From Dyadobacter sp. 3J3 (lineage in GTDB: Bacteria > Bacteroidota > Bacteroidia > Cytophagales > Spirosomataceae): 64,000 bases of DNA. Of the stretch, positions 42,562 to 51,403 are shown one piece after another. Under the pieces are notes generated by a model. It was given only the letters and a program-made list of their open reading frames with translations. It was not told where the DNA came from and did not search any database. The position numbers and the translations under genes were made by a program. Every line of letters begins with the position of its first letter. Positions within the stretch are counted from its first letter, which is position 1. The DNA lies in contig NZ_VTOL01000012.1 of assembly GCF_009801115.1 (NCBI RefSeq), positions 1-64,000 of the forward strand, in the 5' to 3' direction.

Positions 42562-43968
42562 ATGAACACCATGCATAAATTTCGGATACTGGGCTTGTCT
42601 CTTTTACTTATTGCAGGTATTTCGCTCGGGGAAAAACTACAAGCCCAGCCCGGAGTTTCTATTTCATATCAAACTTTTTACAATGAACTGGCTCCTTACG
42701 GACGCTGGATTAATACACCCCAATACGGTTCTGTTTGGACGCCAAATGTAGACGCCAATTTCCAGCCTTACGCAACCAATGGATACTGGCAGGTGACCGA
42801 TTATGGCAATACCTGGGTTTCGGATTACGACTGGGGCTGGGCTCCTTTTCATTACGGTCGCTGGTCATTTGATGATTATAATGGCTGGTTCTGGATTCCC
42901 GGATATGAATGGGGACCTGCATGGGTAAGCTGGCGTTCAGGTGGCGGATATTATGGCTGGGCACCGATGGGACCTGGTGTTAATATCAATGTATCGATTA
43001 ATATTCCTTCATTCTGGTGGGTTTTTGTTCCGCAGCAATATATTTCAAGCCGCAGCTGGCACAATTACTGGGTTCCCCGTGGCGGATATAACAATATCTA
43101 CGGACGTACTACGATCATTAACAACTACTACCGCAGCAACAACCGTTCGTATGTATATGGTCCGAGACGTGATGAAATTGAACGGGTAACTAGACGTCCT
43201 GTTGAAATCCGTCAGATTGACCGCGACCGCAGAGGCGTTGTAATGGGCGATCGCGCAAACAGCAGAGGTTATGGTGGAAATAGTGGCAGTTATGACAGAT
43301 CCCGTTCTTACGGCTCGGATAACAGAGGAAACAATGGCTACAATAATAACGGCAGAGGCGCGAGCGATTATAATTCGGGAAACAGAACAAACGGTCCTGA
43401 TAACAGAGGAAATAATGGTTACAATAATAACGGCAGAGGGACGAGCGATTATAATTCGGAAAATAGAAATGGTAATAATGGACAATTAGGTAACCGTTCT
43501 TATTCCGGAAATGATAACCAAAATCCTGGGACTAGTACTCCGGACAACAGAAATGGAAACGGGAATAATCCTTATAACCAAAATCAACCAAGTCGTTCCA
43601 ACGAACGTTCGACACCGGACCGCGGTTATTCTGCGCCACAAAGAAGCGCACAGGATTACGGAAATCAAAGAACTCAGGATCCATCAATAGCTTATGGAAA
43701 CAATGGAAATCGCGGGGGTGAAGTACAACGCCAATCACCAGCTCCTGAGCAAAATCGGTCCCGTTCTTACGATCAACCAGCCAGTTCCGGACGTTCTGAA
43801 AATAATGGCGGACAGAACCAGGGTCAGCAAAGATCTTCTGACAATGGAGCATCTATGAGATCTAATTCACCAGAAAGAAGTAGCGGAGGTGAATCAAGAG
43901 GCGGAGGAAGATCCAACGAAAGCCGTGGCGGTGGCAGCTCAGAAGGAGGCGGACGCTCTCCAAGATAA
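42562..43968 (+). CDS. Secreted DUF6600/YXWGXW-type protein with Asn/Gly/Ser/Arg-rich tail
   Basis: 468 residues. A signal peptide (to EKLQAQ) precedes an N-terminal domain of about 190 residues dense in Trp and Tyr: LAPYGRWINTPQYGSVWTPN, then DYDWGWAPFHYGRW, WIPGYEWGPAWVSWR and YYGWAPMGPG, the pattern of the DUF6600/YXWGXW group. The remaining 270 residues are low-complexity and rich in Asn, Gly, Ser and Arg. They include two nearly identical 27-residue repeats. The tail is predicted to be disordered and positively charged, perhaps contacting nucleic acid or anionic polysaccharide in the envelope. Function unknown. The gene is monocistronic, with a long terminator hairpin after it. Confidence 0.8.
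   Translation: MNTMHKFRILGLSLLLIAGISLGEKLQAQPGVSISYQTFYNELAPYGRWINTPQYGSVWTPNVDANFQPYATNGYWQVTDYGNTWVSDYDWGWAPFHYGRWSFDDYNGWFWIPGYEWGPAWVSWRSGGGYYGWAPMGPGVNINVSINIPSFWWVFVPQQYISSRSWHNYWVPRGGYNNIYGRTTIINNYYRSNNRSYVYGPRRDEIERVTRRPVEIRQIDRDRRGVVMGDRANSRGYGGNSGSYDRSRSYGSDNRGNNGYNNNGRGASDYNSGNRTNGPDNRGNNGYNNNGRGTSDYNSENRNGNNGQLGNRSYSGNDNQNPGTSTPDNRNGNGNNPYNQNQPSRSNERSTPDRGYSAPQRSAQDYGNQRTQDPSIAYGNNGNRGGEVQRQSPAPEQNRSRSYDQPASSGRSENNGGQNQGQQRSSDNGASMRSNSPERSSGGESRGGGRSNESRGGGSSEGGGRSPR
43318..43479 (+). repeat. Two tandem copies of an 81-base coding repeat
   Basis: Copies at 43318-43398 and 43399-43479 each start GATAACAGAGGAAA and encode 27 residues of the form DNRGNNGYNNNGRG(A/T)SDYNS followed by a variable end. 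Most differences are third-base or conservative, which indicates a duplication kept under selection for protein sequence or still recent. Confidence 0.85.
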
Positions 43969-43986
43969 TTTTAAAATTGTAGCAAA

Positions 43987-44030
43987 AAAATGCTCTCCGA
44001 AAGATTTTATAGTCTTTGGGGGAGCATTTT
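43987..44030 (+). terminator. Intrinsic terminator of the DUF6600-like gene
   Basis: AAAATGCTC (43987-43995) pairs with GAGCATTTT (44022-44030), continuing through wobble pairs and an inner AAAGA/TCTTT stem. It begins 18 bases after the stop codon. Confidence 0.8.
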
Positions 44031-44140
44031 CAGTAATTAATAAGTATAACTACATACTATTTTAACTTATATTTAATATTCAAATTTAAAGGAATTGTAT
44101 TAATTTTAACATAGTTCCTAACCTAAGCATCTCTTTTTTA

Positions 44141-45160
44141 ATGGAAATCCAGTTTGATATTGAGTTTAAGGAAAGTGCGCCAAAGTATATGCAGATTATC
44201 AAATCGCTGTTACTGGCCATTGGCAAGGGAAAACTGAAAAGGGGAGATAAAATACCTTCTATCAATCAGTTGAGTGAGGAATACTTACTTTCAAGGGATA
44301 CCGTTGAAAAAGCTTACCGTCATTTAATTAAAGACGGTGTTTTGGTTTCGGTGCGTGGAAAGGGATATTTTATCAATCGTGTTGATATTGAAACGACTTC
44401 AAGAATCCTTCTGGTTTTCAATAAAATAAGTAATTACAAAAAACAGATTTATAATGCCTTTGTTGAAAATGTTGGTCGTAATATGATCGTTGACCTGCAC
44501 ATTCATCACTCAAACATTAATATTTTTTCCAATTTGATAAAAAACAGTTTGGGAGAATATGATTACTATGTGATCATGCCGCATTTTTATGACAACGAAG
44601 AGGAAGCCGCCAAAATATTAAAACTGATCCCAGCGGAAAAACTGATTTTGCTGGATAAGGATGTCGAACTGGATAACAGAAAACATTCAGCTGTTCATCA
44701 AAACTTTGAAAAAGATATTTTAAGCGCTTTGAACGAAGCAAATGATCTGCTAAAAGTTTACAAAAAATTGATCCTGATTTTCCCTACCCTGATTCCTTAT
44801 CCAAAAGAAATTATTAAGGGGTTTCGGCTTTTTTGTATTCAGCAGCAGTTTGAATTTGACATCATGTTTGAAACCGAGGAAAACACCAAGGTTATTAAAG
44901 ATGCTGCTTATGTTGTGATTGAAGAAACAGATCTTGTTAATCTTGTCAAAAAATGTCGCGAACAACATCTGGTTGTTGGTAAAGATGTTGGGATAATATC
45001 CTATAATGAAACGCCCCTGAAAGAAATCCTTCTGGATGGAATCACGACTATTTCAACCGATCATGAGCAAATGGGAAAAACGGCGGCGAGACTGGTTATG
45101 GAAAATAAAACGGAAATCATCAAAAATCCTTTCACCCTGATCAGAAGGAAATCGCTATAA
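44141..45160 (+). CDS. GntR-family regulator with LacI-type sensor domain (AraR-like), probable rhamnose regulator
   Basis: 339 residues. Residues 1 to about 75 are a GntR winged helix (YMQIIKSLLLAIGKGKLKRG, DKIPSINQLSEEYLLSRDTV, KDGVLVSVRGKGYF). The rest is a periplasmic-binding-protein-like sensor. It ends in the LacI/PBP1 pattern GITTISTDHEQMGKTAARLV. GntR head plus LacI-type body is the arrangement of B. subtilis AraR, a sugar-responsive repressor. It converges on rhaI, so it most plausibly controls the rhamnose genes; this assignment rests on context. No helix other than the wHTH is seen. Confidence 0.85.
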   Translation: MEIQFDIEFKESAPKYMQIIKSLLLAIGKGKLKRGDKIPSINQLSEEYLLSRDTVEKAYRHLIKDGVLVSVRGKGYFINRVDIETTSRILLVFNKISNYKKQIYNAFVENVGRNMIVDLHIHHSNINIFSNLIKNSLGEYDYYVIMPHFYDNEEEAAKILKLIPAEKLILLDKDVELDNRKHSAVHQNFEKDILSALNEANDLLKVYKKLILIFPTLIPYPKEIIKGFRLFCIQQQFEFDIMFETEENTKVIKDAAYVVIEETDLVNLVKKCREQHLVVGKDVGIISYNETPLKEILLDGITTISTDHEQMGKTAARLVMENKTEIIKNPFTLIRRKSL

Positions 45161-45165
45161 AAAAA

Positions 45166-45203
45166 TGTCATTCCAGGGAATCCAAAGACACCTTAGAATG
45201 ACA
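45166..45203. terminator. Terminator between convergent regulator and rhaI
   Basis: TGTCATTC (45166-45173) pairs with GAATGACA (45196-45203). AAAAAA precedes the stem and GATTTATATTTT follows it. It fits a shared terminator for the GntR gene (stop 45160) and rhaI (stop 45222). Confidence 0.6.
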
Positions 45204-45221
45204 GATTTATATTTTATGATT

Positions 45222-46505
45222 TTAAAGACCAGTCGCCACTGTCACAAGACCACGCTCTGCAATTAAGCCGTTTCTTACTTTCAAATCTCTGAAAAGACCG
45301 ATTGGGTCAAGTGAACCTCCGCTATGTAACATTGCTTCACGAACCAACGGACGAACATCCGTCCTAAAAGCATTTTGTAACAATTGCTGCGCCAAAACCA
45401 CATCATTTTCGCCTCTTGCTATTTCAAGCTTTTTACTATCCAAAATCAACGCCTGAGCATAAGACAAAAGAATTGCCTCAACAGATTGAAGTAAATCTTC
45501 CAGAGGATCTTTTACGTTATGGCTTGCATCGATCATCCAGGCAAAACCGTCGCTACCTTTTCCTGCCCGTTTCATACCTTCTACCAGTTCCACAAAAATC
45601 AGGAAAAGCATATAAGGCCTGATACTTCCGACGGTTAAATCATCGTCGCCATATTTGGAATCATTGAAATGGAAACCAGCCAAACGGCCTTCCATCATCA
45701 AAGTTGCTACAATTTGTTCAATATTGGCATTTGGCAAATGATGCCCCAAATCTACAAGGACATCCGCTTTCGGACCCAGTTTTTGACAAAATAATAAAGA
45801 ACTTCCCCAATCCTGGATAACGGTCGAATAAAAATTCGGTTCGTATGCTTTGTATTCAACAAAAACTTTCCAGTCTTCTGGTAATGCCGCGTAGATTTCC
45901 TGTAATGATTCCAGCGTATTCTGAAACGATTTTACAAAATTAGATTGTCCCGGAAAACAAGATCCGTCAGAAAGCCAGATTGATAAAGCTTTTGAACCCA
46001 ATTCTTTTCCGTATTTAATTACCTCAATATTGTGATCAACCGCTTGTTTACGCACTTTTGGATCCACATGTGAAAGCGAACCGTATTTGTAAGACAACTC
46101 CTGATTTTTCTGATCCTGGAATGTATTAGAATTCACCGCATCAAATTTCAGATCAAGCGAAGACGCCAGCTGAATCATCGCGTCTGCGTCCTTTGGAATA
46201 TCCCATGGAATGTGTAATGAAATGGATCCGCTTGAACGGTTTAATGCGTTTAAAAGCCCTACATCTTCAATTTTTTCTTCCAGAGAACCAGGTTCTCCTG
46301 CACCTGAAAAACGACCAAAACGTGTTCCGCCTGTCCCCAAAGCCCAGCTTGGAATTGCAACCTGAAACGCCTGCAATGTTTTTACGATTGCGTTTGCGTC
46401 AATACCTTGCTCGCCCAGTTGTTCTTTTAGAAAAATGAACTGGTTATTATGTTTTCCCAGCAAACCTTCATTATGCTGATCAATCCGATATTGTTCTATT
46501 TTCAT
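45222..46505 (-). CDS. rhaI: L-rhamnose isomerase (RhaI type)
   Basis: 427 residues. It converts L-rhamnose to L-rhamnulose. It belongs to the Pseudomonas stutzeri-type (RhaI) group, not E. coli RhaA. The metal-site positions known for that enzyme are recognisable: VEYKAYEP (Glu), VDLGHHLPN (Asp and His), GFHFNDSKYGDDD (His and two Asp) and DASHN (Asp). The TIM-barrel fold and length are usual. It is downstream of the aldolase/dehydrogenase fusion on the same strand, but with a hairpin between. The kinase that would phosphorylate its product is not in the window. Confidence 0.92.
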   Translation of the reverse strand: MKIEQYRIDQHNEGLLGKHNNQFIFLKEQLGEQGIDANAIVKTLQAFQVAIPSWALGTGGTRFGRFSGAGEPGSLEEKIEDVGLLNALNRSSGSISLHIPWDIPKDADAMIQLASSLDLKFDAVNSNTFQDQKNQELSYKYGSLSHVDPKVRKQAVDHNIEVIKYGKELGSKALSIWLSDGSCFPGQSNFVKSFQNTLESLQEIYAALPEDWKVFVEYKAYEPNFYSTVIQDWGSSLLFCQKLGPKADVLVDLGHHLPNANIEQIVATLMMEGRLAGFHFNDSKYGDDDLTVGSIRPYMLFLIFVELVEGMKRAGKGSDGFAWMIDASHNVKDPLEDLLQSVEAILLSYAQALILDSKKLEIARGENDVVLAQQLLQNAFRTDVRPLVREAMLHSGGSLDPIGLFRDLKVRNGLIAERGLVTVATGL

Positions 46506-46580
46506 CTTTTTTGGTATTAAAGATTTTAAAATAAGCCTGATAAAAAAGGCTCTGAAAATTGGAATATCACTATAAAAACG

Positions 46581-46621
46581 AAAGCTGTGCCAAAAGCAGA
46601 ATCTACTTTTGACACAGCTTT
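46581..46621 (-). terminator. Terminator or attenuator between rhaEW and rhaI
   Basis: AAAGCTGTG (46581-46589) pairs with CACAGCTTT (46613-46621), and CAAAAG pairs with CTTTTG inside after one mismatch. On the minus strand it is followed by CGTTTTTATAG. It starts 13 bases after the aldolase gene stop, leaving about 75 bases before rhaI, enough for a separate promoter. Confidence 0.75.
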
Positions 46622-46633
46622 TTATTTCAAATG

Positions 46634-48757
46634 CTAGCGAACAAATGCCGCAGGAACACCACCGTCAATGTTTAAAACATTTCCGGTACTTTTCCCTAAC
46701 AATCCGCCAACGAATACGAAAACTCCGTTTGCTATATCTTCTGTATGAATTTCAGCATTCAAAACCGTACGTTTTGCGTAATAAGCTGGCAATTCTTCAA
46801 TTTTGATACCATAAGCTTTTGCCCGTCCGGCTGCCCATCCGCTTTCCCAGATTTTACTACCTGAAATTACCGCGTCAGGATTAACAATATTAACACGGAT
46901 TTTGTCACCGCCTAATTCTGCTGCCAAAAGGCGGGACATGTGTTGCTGCGCCGCTTTTGCCGTTCCGTAAGCTACGTTATTCGGTCCTGAAACCAGACCG
47001 TTTTTACTAGCAATGTTGATAATATCTCCACCTAAACCCTGCTGGCGCATGATAGCCACAGCTTCCTGAGAAACTAGGAATTGACCTTTTACCAAAACAT
47101 CCTGCAAAATATCCCAATCCTTAATGGTCGTTTCTGCAAGTGGTTTTGATATCGATAATCCGGCGCAGTTCACGACGATATCCACACCACCGAATTTCAG
47201 TTTTGTAACATGGAATGCGGATTTGATCTGATCTATTTCCAGCACGTTTGCATTAGCAGTTGCTGAAAAATCCTTACCGAATTTTGCATCAAATTCGCTT
47301 TTTGTTTCAGCAAGCGCTTTATCATCGATATCTGAGATTACGACACAGGCACCTTCTTCCAGGAATTTCTGAGCAATTGCTTTTCCAATTCCACCAGATC
47401 CGCCGGTAACGATAGCCACTTTACGGGAAAGTGATTTTTCTTTCGGCATACGCTGCAATTTCGCTTCCTCCAATAACCAGTATTCAATATCAAAAGCTTC
47501 CTGTTCAGGTAAAGAAACGTACGATGAAACCGCTTCCGCGCCTTTCATTACATTGATCGCATTGGTATAGAATTCAGCCGCAACACGTGCTGTTTGTTTG
47601 TCTTTCGCGAAAGAGAACATACCAACGCCCGGGTATAAAATGATAACCGGATTCGGGTCACGAACTGCCGGACTGTTCTCATGTTTGCAACGATCATAGT
47701 AAGCCTGGTAATCGGCACGGTATGCTTCAAATTGCGGACGGATATAATCTAAAATTGCTGTTGCATCTGATGCCAGAGTTTCCGCAGGAAGGTCCAGAAC
47801 CAACGGACGGATTTTTGTGCGAAGAAAGTGATCCGGGCAACTTGTTCCCAATGGAGCCAGTTTTTCCAGATCATTACTATTGATAAATTCCAAAACGCGG
47901 GCATCATCCGTAAAATGTCCAACCATCGTCTGACGATCCGACGCCAAACCTCTCAGGTAAGGAGCCAATTGTCCTGCTATTTCCAGGCGACGACCCGCTT
48001 CCAGACTTTCCTGTTTGGCACCTCCGAAAACTGGACGTTTTACACCATAATTTGCTTCCAGATAAGCAGATGCCTGCTCGATCGTATCCAGTGTATTAAT
48101 GTAAGATTCGTAAGCAGTATCGCCCCATGTAAATAATCCGTGGCCACCCAAAACGATTCCGCGGATTCCAGGATTGTCAGCCAACGCTTTTTCCAGTTTC
48201 AACCCAAGATCAAAACCAGGACGTTGCCAAGGCACCCACGCCAGTTCGCCTTTAAATATTTCCTTTGTAATTGCTTCGCCTTCTTTCGAAGCGGCAATAG
48301 CAATTAACGCATCAGGATGTAAGTGATCAATATGTTTGAAAGGGAGCAGTCCGTGTAAGGGAGTATCGATAGACGGTGCTTTGGATTTGAGATCATAAAT
48401 ACAATGATTGAAAAGCTCAACCATTTCATCTTCAAATTCAAGACCCCGATATATATTTTTCAATGCATGCAGACGGTTTTGAAAAAGACCGGCAAGGCCG
48501 CTTCTCTTCAAAGTACCGATATCTCCGCCAGAGCCTTTGATCCACATTACTTCGACAGGGTTACCTGTCAATGGATCTTTTTCTATGGTTTTGCAACTGG
48601 TATTTCCACCCGCATAATTGGTAAGACGAAGATCGGCTCCCAATAAGTTGGAGCGATATAAAAGTAATTCCACCTGGTCATCACCAAGAGAAGCTGCTTT
48701 CGCATCATCCCATAAATAGCTCACATATTTGTACTGCTCTGCTTTTGAACTGCTCAT
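46634..48757 (-). CDS. rhaEW: Bifunctional L-rhamnulose-1-phosphate aldolase / L-lactaldehyde dehydrogenase
   Basis: 707 residues, two domains. The N-terminal class II aldolase/adducin-type domain (about 20-420: NYAGGNTSCK, LLPFKHIDHLHPDALIAIAA with the zinc His residues, GGHGLFTWGDTAYES) splits rhamnulose-1-phosphate into dihydroxyacetone phosphate and L-lactaldehyde. The C-terminal SDR domain (about 445-707: VAIVTGGSGGIGKAIAQ, NCAGLS, YGTAKAAQQHMS with an intact Tyr-x3-Lys) oxidises lactaldehyde to lactate. The fusion is the TIGR02632/RhaEW type described from Bacillus and Chloroflexus. The upstream inverted repeat at 48879-48902 may be its operator. Confidence 0.93.
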   Translation of the reverse strand: MSSSKAEQYKYVSYLWDDAKAASLGDDQVELLLYRSNLLGADLRLTNYAGGNTSCKTIEKDPLTGNPVEVMWIKGSGGDIGTLKRSGLAGLFQNRLHALKNIYRGLEFEDEMVELFNHCIYDLKSKAPSIDTPLHGLLPFKHIDHLHPDALIAIAASKEGEAITKEIFKGELAWVPWQRPGFDLGLKLEKALADNPGIRGIVLGGHGLFTWGDTAYESYINTLDTIEQASAYLEANYGVKRPVFGGAKQESLEAGRRLEIAGQLAPYLRGLASDRQTMVGHFTDDARVLEFINSNDLEKLAPLGTSCPDHFLRTKIRPLVLDLPAETLASDATAILDYIRPQFEAYRADYQAYYDRCKHENSPAVRDPNPVIILYPGVGMFSFAKDKQTARVAAEFYTNAINVMKGAEAVSSYVSLPEQEAFDIEYWLLEEAKLQRMPKEKSLSRKVAIVTGGSGGIGKAIAQKFLEEGACVVISDIDDKALAETKSEFDAKFGKDFSATANANVLEIDQIKSAFHVTKLKFGGVDIVVNCAGLSISKPLAETTIKDWDILQDVLVKGQFLVSQEAVAIMRQQGLGGDIINIASKNGLVSGPNNVAYGTAKAAQQHMSRLLAAELGGDKIRVNIVNPDAVISGSKIWESGWAAGRAKAYGIKIEELPAYYAKRTVLNAEIHTEDIANGVFVFVGGLLGKSTGNVLNIDGGVPAAFVR

Positions 48758-48878
48758 ATTATTTTGTTTTTAAGATCGCTTTTAAAGTTAGAATTTTAGA
48801 ATGAGTAAACTTTTTCTATGTCAGCCATTTTACTTCTAATTTACATTACAAGATTAGAAAACTTAGGTTTGCGTACCG

Positions 48879-48902
48879 TCCTGTGGTATCCTGCACACAG
48901 GA
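48879..48902. promoter_or_regulatory. Inverted repeat upstream of rhaEW, candidate regulator operator
   Basis: TCCTGTG (48879-48885) and CACAGGA (48896-48902) are separated by 10 bases and lie about 120 bases upstream of the rhaEW start. It is GC-richer than its surroundings. No match occurs upstream of rhaI or the GntR gene. Confidence 0.35.
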
Positions 48903-48936
48903 ATTATATAAGTCTTTCTGGTAACAATTCTAATTG

Positions 48937-48970
48937 AAAGAGCCGCAACAAATATTTGCTGCGGCTCTTT
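48937..48970 (-). terminator. Terminator after the prolyl oligopeptidase gene
   Basis: AAAGAGCCGC (48937-48946) pairs with GCGGCTCTTT (48961-48970), and a CAAAT/ATTTG inner stem makes the whole a near-perfect palindrome. The better T-run is on the plus strand. The only gene that ends here is the minus-strand peptidase (stop 49054). The remaining 48758-49053 spacer has no other supported feature apart from the inverted repeat. Confidence 0.6.
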
Positions 48971-49053
48971 TGTTATTCAGTTTTATTGGAAAAAATGTTC
49001 TTATTTCAGCATGTTCATTGATTTTTTATGTTTTTACACCAAACAATAAAAAA

Positions 49054-51165
49054 CTACTTCCAGCTCAACCCCATATTATAAAACAAAAACGCATAAATAT
49101 CCGCCTGCGTTTCCAAAGCTTTTTTGGTATTACTAGCGCCGTGACCGGAATTAGTATCAATTCGGATCAGAAGAGGATTAGTAGAAAAACTTCCAGCCTT
49201 TTCCTGTAATTCTGCTGCGTATTTGAAAGAATGTGCCGGGACTACGCGGTCGTCGTGATCGGCTGTTGTGATCATAGTTGCCGGATAATTCACGCCTGTT
49301 GAAATATTATGCAACGGAGAATAAGCATAAATGACTTTAAATTCTTCTGCATTGTCGCTGCTGCCATAATCTGCAATCCAGTTCCAGCCGATTGTAAATT
49401 TATGAAAACGAAGCATATCCATAACGCCCACAGCCGGAAAAGCGACTTTGAAAAGTTCCGGACGCTGGTTCATAACAGCACCAACCAGCAAACCTCCGTT
49501 CGAACCTCCTTGAATTGCAAGACGTGCTGGCGAGGTATATTTTTCTTTGATCAGAAATTCCGCTGCCGCTATGAAATCATCAAAAACATTCTGTTTTTTT
49601 AGCTTCATTCCCTGTTCGTGCCACTTTTCACCATATTCACTTCCTCCACGTAAATTAGCCTGAACATATACGCCACCCTGATCTAAAAACGGAATACGTG
49701 TAGGACTAAACGCAGGTGTCAAACTGATATTAAATCCGCCATAACCGTATAAAATTGTTGGATTGGAACCGTCCAGTTTTAACCCTTTTTTGTAAGTTAT
49801 GAAAGCTGGAATTTTTGTACCATCCTTGCTAGGATAAAAAACCTGTTTGGTTTCATAATCATTCGGTTTGAACGAAACTTCCGGCTCACGGAAAACAGAG
49901 CTTTTCTTCGATGAGATATCATACCGGAAAATAGTAGGCGGATAATTGAAGGAAGTGTAGGTATAAAAAACGAAGGTATCTTCCTTTTCTCCTCCAAATC
50001 CACCGACAGTTCCCAGACCGGGAAGTTGTACTTCGTTTTCCAATTTTCCTTTCAGATCAAAAACGTATACCCTTGATGTTACATCTTTCGAATAAGAAAC
50101 AAATAATTTTCCGCCAGCCGTTCCGGCACCTTGCAGAGGTTCTGGTTTTTCTGCTAAAAATGGTTTCCAGCTTTTCGTTTTTGATTCGTAAAATAGTATT
50201 TTGCTATTAGGCGCATTTTCATTGGTTTCAACCAGAAACCCGCCTTCAACATTTTCAACAATACCAAAACTAAAATCAGTAATTTCTTCCTTTACTGCGG
50301 TGAATTTGGTTTCTCCCTTTTTCATGACCCACAGTCCGTTTCCATCCTTTCCTTTTCCCCGGTCGCTTACGGATAAAATGGCATATTGCTCGTCTTCCGT
50401 GGTGCCCACCGTATGAAAACGCTGGCCATTTGCAGCATCTTCAAAAATCAACTTATCTGTTGACTGCTCCGATCCTACTTTATGATAAAATACCTGATGG
50501 TTTTCATTCTTTGCAGCGAGTGCACTTCCTTCCGGTTTTGGATAACGGCTGTAATAAAAACCATCACCCTGCCAGGCCGCACCTGAAATTTTCACCCATT
50601 CCACTTTATCTGATAGCATTTTCAGGGTTTTCATATCCATTACCTGATATTCCTGCCAGTCGGATCCGCCTTTGGAAAAACCAAGGACGGCGTGATTTCC
50701 ATTTTTTGATAAGCTAAAAACGGTAAGTCTGGTAGTCCCATCCGTTGAAAGTTTATTGGGATCCAACACTTCTTCCGGTGTTCCGTTTAAACCTTTTTGC
50801 CTGTAAAGTACGGCCTGATTTTGCAAGCCGTCGTTTTTATAAAAATAGAAGTAGTCGCCCTTTTTAGTTGGAGCAGAATATTTTGGATAGTTGTAAGCCT
50901 TTTCAAGATCTGTAAATATCTTCCCTTTAAAAGGTATTTTATCCAGATAGTCAAAAGTAACTGCGTTTTCGGCCTTTACCCAGGCGGCAGTTTCCGGAGA
51001 GCGGTCATCTTCAAGCCAACGATATGGATCTGAAACTTTTGTACCGTGGTAATCATCAATGTGATCTACCTGATTAGTTTTTGGGTAATTTATTTTCTGA
51101 GCCGAGCCGTTTGCAGCAAGTAAGGTGGCGGTAATTACAGTCATTCCAAAAAATTTAATATTCAT
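49054..51165 (-). CDS. Prolyl oligopeptidase family serine peptidase (S9A)
   Basis: 703 residues with a signal peptide (ATLLAANGSAQ), so periplasmic. It has an N-terminal propeller lid (about 80-420) and a C-terminal alpha/beta-hydrolase. Nucleophile Ser555 lies in QGGSNGGLLVGA. The catalytic Asp is in TADHDDRVVPAHS, and the His follows in NSGHGAS. It cleaves short peptides after proline. Length and domain order are typical. It is the first of three envelope hydrolase/kinase genes in the region, though each is separately transcribed. Confidence 0.95.
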   Translation of the reverse strand: MNIKFFGMTVITATLLAANGSAQKINYPKTNQVDHIDDYHGTKVSDPYRWLEDDRSPETAAWVKAENAVTFDYLDKIPFKGKIFTDLEKAYNYPKYSAPTKKGDYFYFYKNDGLQNQAVLYRQKGLNGTPEEVLDPNKLSTDGTTRLTVFSLSKNGNHAVLGFSKGGSDWQEYQVMDMKTLKMLSDKVEWVKISGAAWQGDGFYYSRYPKPEGSALAAKNENHQVFYHKVGSEQSTDKLIFEDAANGQRFHTVGTTEDEQYAILSVSDRGKGKDGNGLWVMKKGETKFTAVKEEITDFSFGIVENVEGGFLVETNENAPNSKILFYESKTKSWKPFLAEKPEPLQGAGTAGGKLFVSYSKDVTSRVYVFDLKGKLENEVQLPGLGTVGGFGGEKEDTFVFYTYTSFNYPPTIFRYDISSKKSSVFREPEVSFKPNDYETKQVFYPSKDGTKIPAFITYKKGLKLDGSNPTILYGYGGFNISLTPAFSPTRIPFLDQGGVYVQANLRGGSEYGEKWHEQGMKLKKQNVFDDFIAAAEFLIKEKYTSPARLAIQGGSNGGLLVGAVMNQRPELFKVAFPAVGVMDMLRFHKFTIGWNWIADYGSSDNAEEFKVIYAYSPLHNISTGVNYPATMITTADHDDRVVPAHSFKYAAELQEKAGSFSTNPLLIRIDTNSGHGASNTKKALETQADIYAFLFYNMGLSWK

Positions 51166-51403
51166 AAAATTACAATGTTAGTATTCAACAAAAAGTGACT
51201 TCTCTTCATTACCACTGGATAAATTTATTTATTTTTTCGTATCGTTTTGTTTTTTTGCTCAGTAAAAAAACCCACTTTTAGTATTTTGTATATTGAAGTA
51301 ACTTCGAACTTTTCTGTTTAGTAGTCAGCGCAATGACTCGAATATAATCAGATATTACATATCGGTTACAAAAATTCTGCATGTCACATATTATGAATAG
51401 AAA

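Noticed and set aside
43045-43485. 146-codon minus-strand frame opposite the DUF6600-like gene
   Set aside because: Antisense to the Asn/Gly/Arg repeat tail, whose codons read in reverse give Ile/Val/Ser-rich strings; the repeat structure accounts for it.
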